Of a stretch of 64,000 bases of DNA, positions 57,359 to 64,000 are shown piece by piece (within the stretch, counting starts at the first letter, position 1; each line of letters starts with the position of its first letter). The translations under genes were made by a program, and so were the position numbers. The notes beneath the pieces are model-generated. The model had not been told where the DNA came from and did no database searches. It saw only the letters and a list, made by a program, of their open reading frames with translations. The stretch is from Clarireedia homoeocarpa (lineage: Eukaryota; Ascomycota; Leotiomycetes; Helotiales; Rutstroemiaceae). The stretch spans positions 151,747-215,746 of the forward strand of contig LNKV01000020.1 in the NCBI GenBank assembly GCA_001465935.1, in the 5' to 3' direction.

Positions 57359-60300
57359 ATGAGGTGGTCAATCGTTTCGAGCCTGTTTGTTGCAGGGGCT
57401 CTTCCTGTCTTTTCTTCACCGTCAGGTCCTGTGATTTATGGATTCGGAAAGGAACTTGCTGTTCCCAAAGTCCGTAGTGCGGATGTTGACGTTTTTTCTT
57501 CATTACAAGACCGACAAGTTCCAACCCTTCACCTTGGCACGATCCCTTTAGCTGTCACTATCCCTCCAAACGATTTGCTGATTCAAGTGTAAGTCTCTCG
57601 TATTAACTTATATTCAACGGTCCTAACGCCTGCTAGTGACACGAGTATAAAGGGGACCCCTGCAGTTCTGCCAGATGGCACCTCGAAACTTTCAGGAACG
57701 CTCAAAGCGACCTGTGTGAAATGCTACACAACAGGAAGAGCAGTCATAACAACTACGGGTATCGAAACCCACAGCTCACTCCTAGACGACGTCTTAGGTC
57801 TTACAAGTCATCCACAGGAGTTTATAACGAACGCACTTGATCTAGACCTTGAGATTACATTCGAGGATGTCTCAGGTCACTTCGAGATAGACTTCCAGTT
57901 TGCTGCATCCGGGACCTACACATTTCCACTCTTTGAACCGAGCACTCCCGTGGGTGGTCATGTAAGTTTCCTCTAATTTGGCGATTACACGTATAGACTA
58001 ATCAATTTGTCTAGATCAGTGACACTGCGGAAGCTGGGTTACTTTTCTCCATTGATTTGATCTTCACAGTCTCCGGTCAGGTTGATGTGATAAGTGGCTT
58101 CGAAGTCGAGTTTCCTTCTGGATCATCTCTTGTGTTCAACCCAATCAGTGGTGAGCTCGTGGAAGAAAATCTGTAAGTGTCTGCTGTTTCTTCAACGCTA
58201 TCTATGACTGACAACTACCTACAGTAAAGGAATTAAAGTCAAGGCTATACCCGCAAAATTCAAATCTGGCGTAGCTTGTGTGACGGTTGCTCTCAGGTAC
58301 AAATTGAAAGCTTCAGTTTCCCTTGAATTACATGCCTTTGGTTTTAAATTCGAGGCAGGGGCATACATTGATGCGCCTCAATACAAAGCTTGCGTTACAT
58401 ACCAACCGGCATTGCCGTGCGAACTTGAGTTCAAGGAAGACTTCTTTATTGCAGCGGCGGTATACGTGGAAGCTGTAAAGGAAATCAATTTCGCCACATG
58501 GGCTGCGGGTCCTACGGCTGCCACAACTCTAGCTAGTCAGTCACTTCCTTCTGCATGTTTCGTCAGCAGTAAAACATCAAAGATTTTGGCTCCTTCAGCC
58601 ACTAGTCGCAATATTACGCCAACACCACCCGAGTCTGAATCTGAGAGTAACACTTCGAAGAAAACATCGAGTTCTCATCTGACTGTTACAAGCCGAAAGC
58701 CTTCTGCCACCCACTCAACAATCAAACCATCTTCTTTGACCTCACATATCAAAGTGCTGAGTTCAAGTAAAAGGACGTCAGCTCCACCATTCCCTTTGGT
58801 TTCCAGTAGTCGTGCACCACGATCAAGCGGTACCGGAATTGGTACCGGATCACTCACTAAAAGCACGCGTTCCATTGGAAGCCGCACAACAACAAAGCGA
58901 ACTATTCTCCCAAGCAGCCCGCTCACGGGGACCAGACCTTCTTTTACATATGGTCATGGGCCATCAACTGTGGGTTCGGTTGGTGGAATAACCAAAATAC
59001 CTTCCTCGAGCGGCGTTTTTTCCAACTTCACAGTTATACCTTCTGGGACAGCTCCAGGACATTCATATGGCTCTGGAATTGGGACTGGCAAGCCTTCAAG
59101 GAAATCCTCTACCACCCATTCAAAGTCTACTCGCACTCGCCCTTTCCCTACCTATGGCTCGAGCTTATCAAGTAACATTGTAAAAGTACCATCGTTGAGT
59201 TCGTTGCCATCTAAGTCAAGAACAACCAGGCCATCTGGTAGCGCTCTATACTCACATAGCTCTGGAATATTGGAAACCGGTAAGGGAACCACAGGGGGCA
59301 TCGTCACCATTCCGACATCCGATGTTCTTTATCCAAATAGCACTGTCATCACGCCTTCAGGACCTCCCTTCCCTACCATTAGCGGCTCCGCTATCGACGA
59401 TCTCTACACAACCATCACTACCTTACCCATACCCAACGTCGAAAGCGAGTCAGATTCAGGTTTGGATTCAGATTCAACATCCACATCCACATCCACATCC
59501 ACCAATTCACGAACAACCACTGTTATCTCTACAAGCACATACACGATCTACAGTTGTGAAATCGAAGCGATTTGGTGCCCTACAGACAAGCTATCTGCCG
59601 TTGTCCTTACCAAGACTTACTCAGAATTTACAACTATTTCGCCCACCGACCAAACAACAATTCCCAGCATCCTCCCTGTCGCATATCGGACCTCGTCTAT
59701 AGATATAACCGCTCCCCCCTCCGCAATTATCTCCACCATCGATTCTTTCATCCCACCCACAGCCGCTCTTGGAACAGAGAATCCTCCACCTGTTTCAATC
59801 ACCGACGAAGCACCGTTCGTGGCGGTCGAAACTCCTATCATCGAACGTATCCAGACAATCACAGTTTACACCACCTTAGGAATAACCGATATCGCGGCCT
59901 CCTTACCAACTGCACCACAGGTCATCAGCGGTAGTACGTGGTATGTGCCCGGCGAGGTTATCACAATTTCCCTTCCGCCCATTACTTCTACCTTCTCGGG
60001 CAAAGGAGCGCTGATTACGCCCGGCGGTGGTGGAGGTGCCGGGCCGTATTATCCCATTAAGAATAGTACTTCGATTGTGGGTACGGGGAGTGGGACAGGA
60101 GTAGGAACAGGCACGGCTCTGCCACCGTACTTGACGAAGACTGGAGGGACAGGGACAGGTATTGGGACAGGTATTGGAACAAGTAGCAGTTCCGTAAGTG
60201 GAGGGAAGACATTGGCGAGTGTGAGTGTGAGTGCAAGTTCCAGTCCGTATAGGCCGAGGCCGGATAAGTACTGGGCAGTGGTTGAGGCGAGAGGTGCAGT

Positions 60301-60382
60301 GAAGAGGTCTGATGCTGCTTCTGTGGTGGCTTCTGCGGGGTTGTTTGTTCTTGCGTTGTTCACTGTTTTGGTTGTTTTGTGA
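57359..60382 (+). CDS. GPI-anchored Ser/Thr-rich cell-surface protein
   Basis: Exons 57359-57588, 57637-57961, 58015-58172 and 58225-60382 join in frame (phases 2, 0 and 2; introns 48-53 bp) and give 956 residues. The N-terminus MRWSIVSSLFVAGALPVFSS is a signal peptide. Residues about 25-390 form a folded ectodomain with few cysteines (KATCVKCYTT, KSGVACVTVALRY, YKACVTYQPALPCELEF) that looks like the fungal DUF7029/DUF7223 type; that name is a tentative recollection. The rest is a very long Ser/Thr/Pro/Gly-rich stalk with repeated [ST]GTGIGTG and KSTTHSKSTRTRP-like segments, fit for heavy O-glycosylation. The C-terminus VVASAGLFVLALFTVLVVL is a GPI-attachment signal. Expected location is the plasma membrane or cell wall; adhesive or structural function is inference. 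Confidence 0.87.
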
Positions 60383-60704
60383 TGTTTTGCTCTTCTTCTT
60401 TCATTGTTCTCTTTTCATAGGAAACGGTTCGGGAACCGGGGGGGGGAAAGGTGTTTACAAGGTTCATATTCGCGGGGGAGGGGTGGGGCAGGCGTTTGAG
60501 ACAATGGTTGATGGCTGGCACATTGAAAGTGGTTCTTGATTAAGTGTGTTGGAATTGTTTTTGTGCAGTAGTAAATCTTCCAAATACAATTGATATCTTT
60601 CACTCCGTATTGCTATAAATACAGAAAATGAGACTTTCTTGTTTTGGACAAGCGTAACGGCTTGGTCTCAGATGCCATCACGCATACCTGAGACTAGGAG
60701 CTGA
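60383..60704. other. Convergent 3' region between surface protein and TIM21
   Basis: 322 bases holding both 3' untranslated regions; includes a G10 run near 60440. Confidence 0.55.
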
Positions 60705-61528
60705 TCATCGCCAAGTAATTCCAAACAACTTGTTTTTGTTCTTCCCCGGACTGTCTGCACTAGCATCCGCATTCTCGAGGTATATCCTCGGGTATCCCTT
60801 TACATCAAGGAATAAATATCTATAGAAGAATTCACTGTCTGATGGATTTTTCACCATGTGGAGATTCACCACTCCTTTATTTAATGGCCCTTCAACATTG
60901 AAATGCATAACCAAGTGTTCTACCCCGCGTTGGTCTTTGGTGATATTCGATCTGCGGCAATATCAGCACCAACAAATTGTATACATAACTTCGGAACATA
61001 CGCGATCGGCCCAGCTCTCGCCCATTTACTCAACGTAGGTTCGCCATATGCCCGTATCTTTTTGCTGTTTCCTAATATCTCTGTGCATCGTGGATCGTTC
61101 TTGACTTGGTCTGCTGCTCTGTTGAAATAACTAATCTTACTTTCGGGAGAAAATACTTCTGTGTAAAGGAGATAGACAACCCCTCCCTGTGAGCTAATAT
61201 CAGTATGAGCATGCTTTGCGCAAGTAAAAGCGAAAGGCTTCGGATGCGACAATTTAAGAAGAGTGCGTACCGTCAATACTGCGCCCACCAGCACCGTTCC
61301 CAGGTTGAATGTCTGCTGCGTCGTTCTGGCAACTCTTTCTCGTGAAGACAAATCCCTCCAAGCTACTCTGCCATCATCATTGAACATCGTTACGGCCTTC
61401 CTTCTTGGTTGTGATGGGGAGCTGGTGGTGCCGAGACCTGTGTGTGTCGCATAAAATCTAGTAGCAAGAATTGGCCGGAGAGTTGCGGGTAGGCTGAATA
61501 GACATGTTGCTCGGGTTGCTGGGAGCAT
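60705..61528 (-). CDS. TIM21: TIM21: subunit of the mitochondrial TIM23 presequence translocase
   Basis: Exons 61528-61271, 61186-61002 and 60951-60705 join in frame (phases 0 and 2; introns 84 and 50 bp) and give 229 residues. The start MLPATRATCLFSLPATLRPI is a basic, hydroxylated mitochondrial presequence. One membrane span is split by intron 1 (FNLGTVLVGAVLT plus GGVVYLLYTEVF). The intermembrane-space domain carries the family landmarks FNRAADQVKNDPRCTEILG, KKIRAYGE, MHFNVEGPLNKGVVNLHM and the end ENADASAD...KLFGITWR. Tim21 links the TOM complex and respiratory chain to TIM23 during sorting of presequence proteins. The frame is open to 61636, but the downstream ATG makes the better presequence. 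It is divergent to GLO3. Confidence 0.93.
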
Positions 61529-61892
61529 ATTCGACTGAGCATGAATAGAGAACAATTTGCCGGCTGTCTGTTTATCACCAGTTGAGGTTGGCCAAATTTT
61601 GCTTGCTTGCTTTGGGAAAGCTTGCGGGAGCTCCAAAAGCCATTAAGCTATTGTGGGGGAAGCACGAGATATCCTCAGTTCAATTGCCGCTTTACTCAAT
61701 TCGACTTAGTGGCTCGGCCTTAGTGCATGCATCATGGGCAATCTGGCCGTCCCCTCGAAGAACACAATTTAAATTCCCAAATCTCAGCATTTCTACCGAA
61801 AAAAGGGGATCCTGGGACCTCACATACTACAACCTCTTCTACCTACATCGTCGGTTGTCTTCACTCCATCTCAACGCTTACCAGCTATAAAA
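61529..61892. promoter_or_regulatory. Bidirectional promoter of TIM21 and GLO3
   Basis: The start codons of these two divergent housekeeping genes are 364 bases apart, so they must share regulatory sequence. The GLO3 side is CT-rich (CTTCTACCTACATCG...CTCCATCTC); there is no clear TATA box close to either gene. Confidence 0.7.
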
Positions 61893-63559
61893 ATGGCTGC
61901 TCTTGCTTCCAAAGTAGAGTCGCAGAAGATCTTCGAAAAATTGAAGACAAAGCCAGCAAACAGGGTGCGCGATAAAGACTTGCTTCTCTTTCCTTCACAT
62001 GCTGATATACGTCGCCACACAGATATGTTTTGACTGCGGGGCAAAGAATCCGACATGGACATCTGTTCCTTTTGGAATATATGTTTGCCTGGATTGCTCC
62101 TCGAATCACCGCAACTTAGGTGTTCACATCTCCTTCGTTCGATCAACGAATCTTGACCGTATGTATATCTATAAGCATGAAGTAATGAGCCAGGCTAAGA
62201 CAAGTTGCAGAATGGCAGTGGGATCAATTACGAATCATGAAAGTGGGAGGTAACGAGTCAGCCACGAAGTTTTTTCAATCGAATGGAGGAACTGCTGCAC
62301 TGAACAGCAAGGACCCAAAGACGAAATACCAATCAAATGCAGCCACAAAATACAAGGAGGAATTAAAAAGACGCGCCGCGAGAGATGCTGCTGAGTACAA
62401 TATCCTGCCTGTCGTGTTTCTCGTGCTATACTTATGAATACTTAGATATCCTACCGAAGTAGTTATCACGGATGCTGCAAGCACTGATGCTGGCGACGGC
62501 AGTTCTACACCAGCTGGCGAACCCGAGGATGACTTCTTCTCCTCATGGGACAAGCCGTCGATCAAGCGCCCTACTCCTCCGATTTCCCGAACTGCAACCC
62601 CTCCCGTCATTGGTCGAACCCCATCGCCATTCCTTAACGCAGGCGCCAATGCCGCGGACGATGGTGTCGCAAAAACAGCCTCACCCTTGTCAAACACCGA
62701 AGGTTCTGCGCCGCCCACAGCTAGTCGTACCACTTCATCAGCAACGTTACGAAAGACTGCAACTACCGGTGCTGGACCGCGAAAAGCAAACATTCTTGGA
62801 ACTAAGAAGGCTAAACTGGGCGTAAAGAAGGTTACCGGTGATGTGATTGATTTCGATGCAGCAGAGCGTAAGGCAAAGGAAGAGGCCGAAAGAATTGAAA
62901 AATTGGGTTATGATCCTGAAGCCGAAGACGCAGTTACCAAGAAGTCAGCCAATACCAAAGCCACGGATTCGTCAAACACCGCGGTACCTACTCCGGTAGG
63001 TTCTGGACGAGCAGGCCACAACAGAGAGCATTCGAATGGCGAACTTGAGCGGTTAGGAATGGGCATTGGCAGGCTAGGATTTGGACAAGTGGGAGGTGTA
63101 AAAGCTGCTCCTGCTGCTAAGAAGATGGGTGGCTTTGGTTCTGTTGGTCCAATAAAGGCCACACCAGACGGTAAGAGCAACGCAGCTCGTATCTTGGGAT
63201 CGTGCGCTAATAACGTTCTAGATGATGATGAGAAGTATGCACGTCAAAAATTCGGCAACCAAAAGGGTATCTCATCGGATGAATTTTTCGGAAAGGGTGC
63301 ATATGATACAAACTCTCAATCGGAAGCCAAATCGCGCTTGCAAGGTTTCGAGGGCGCAACAGCAATCTCATCAAACGCCTATTTCGGCAGGCCTGAGGAG
63401 GAGCGCGGTGAGGATTATGGCGATCTCGAAACTGCGGCCAAGGATTTCGTAAGAAAATTCGGTGTGACTGCCGGGGATGATTTAGACAACTTGACTCAAG
63501 TTCTTGGTGAGGGTGCTACCAAACTTCAAAGTGCTATCAGAAGTTATTTGAACGGTTAA
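61893..63559 (+). CDS. GLO3: GLO3-type ARF GTPase-activating protein (ArfGAP2/3)
   Basis: Exons 61893-61964, 62023-62158, 62211-62394 and 62446-63559 join in frame (phases 0, 1 and 2) and give 501 residues. The ArfGAP zinc finger is C26-X2-C29-X16-C46-X2-C49, followed by the arginine finger Arg54 in SSNHRNLGVHISFVRS and the LDQWQWDQLR segment. The middle is Ser/Thr/Pro-rich with basic KKAKLGVKKV. The C-terminal region carries the Glo3 motif repeats GISSDEFFG and AISSNAYFG and a final amphipathic helix that binds membrane or coatomer. Glo3 stimulates GTP hydrolysis by Arf1 on COPI vesicles in Golgi-to-ER transport. The first donor is GTGCGC, unusual but the only one that keeps the finger intact. 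Confidence 0.93.
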
Positions 63560-63751
63560 GCTCATTACGGGTTCGACACGGAGACGCACAGCGATGGGAA
63601 GAGGGGGCGGGGAGGAGTTTGGGCGTTTAGGAGACGAAGATTGTAGTGCAAGAGCAAGCTCGAAAACGGGTGGAAAAGCTAATCCTCATAGTAACGTGAG
63701 AGGAATGATACTATCATATCTTGTTACCTACCACTTATCTTTGAACGCTCA
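63560..63751. other. 3' flank of GLO3
   Basis: 192 bases without coding signal; G/A-rich directly after the stop codon. Confidence 0.4.
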
Positions 63752-64000
63752 TTAGATTGCGATACTATTTGACAACACTTTGTTCCACCTGTTCATTGTT
63801 CCGCCAGGCATTCCCTGGTAGGAATACGGCGATCGGTCTATTCCTAAACCCTCTTTTCCCACAATGAAGTGGTCTTTTAACTTATATTCGCCAGCCTTGC
63901 CTACCCACCGTCTCGTAATCTGGCAAGATTCTAAGAATATACAACCACAATACTCTTGCCACGCCAGCATATAATTCGAACAGCCAAATACTTTCAGCGA
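63752..64000 (-). CDS. Possible 3'-terminal exon of a gene entering from the right edge
   Basis: A minus-strand frame is open from the window edge to a stop at 63752 (83 codons). It ends in DRSPYSYQGMPGGTMNRWNK plus VLSNSIAI. The composition is protein-like and the convergent orientation to GLO3 would be normal, but I recognise no family and see no splice site inside the window. It may be a chance frame. Confidence 0.3.
   Translation of the reverse strand, partial: SLKVFGCSNYMLAWQEYCGCIFLESCQITRRWVGKAGEYKLKDHFIVGKEGLGIDRSPYSYQGMPGGTMNRWNKVLSNSIAI

Overview
The window is nuclear DNA of a filamentous ascomycete. The signs are short spliceosomal introns (mostly about 45-120 bp with GTAAGT/GTATGT-type donors, CTAAC/CTGAC branch sites and CAG/TAG acceptors), pyrimidine-rich promoters, a Zn2Cys6 regulator, a velvet-era NDT80/VIB-1 regulator and several fungus-only families. 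A leotiomycete close to Botrytis/Sclerotinia is my guess from overall protein flavour; no search was possible. All exon maps below were built by hand from splice signals and reading-frame continuity.

Left part (1-26 kb) is gene-dense. In order: a GNAT acetyltransferase running off the left edge (-), DDI1 ubiquitin shuttle/protease (+) converging on RRP8 rRNA methyltransferase (-), a seven-exon Zn2Cys6 transcription factor (+) converging on an M20 amidohydrolase (-), an intron-containing tRNA-Leu(CAA) (-), a small secreted six-cysteine protein (-), a large zinc-finger/kinase fusion (-), a DUF3292-like membrane protein (+) and a SUR7/PalI-family eisosome-type membrane protein (+). The RRP8/transcription-factor intergenic region is packed with unrelated short tandem repeats.

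Middle part (27-36 kb) holds four proteins without clear function. Two of them, separated by a third, share a domain that looks like DUF6590 and are probably distant paralogues.

From 36 to 53.7 kb the only convincing gene is the VIB-1/XprG-type NDT80-family transcription factor (-), with long gene-free stretches on both sides (about 3.3 kb downstream, about 11.5 kb upstream) and a possible tiny first coding exon behind a 776-bp intron.

Right part (53.7-64 kb): a conserved-looking leucine-rich protein (-), a GPI-anchored Ser/Thr-rich surface protein (+), and a divergent pair TIM21 (mitochondrial import, -) / GLO3 (ARF GTPase-activating protein, +) sharing a 364-bp promoter. A possible 3' exon of another gene reaches in from the right edge. 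Housekeeping genes cover proteasome shuttling, rRNA modification, mitochondrial import and COPI traffic; there is no operon-like logic and no biosynthetic cluster.
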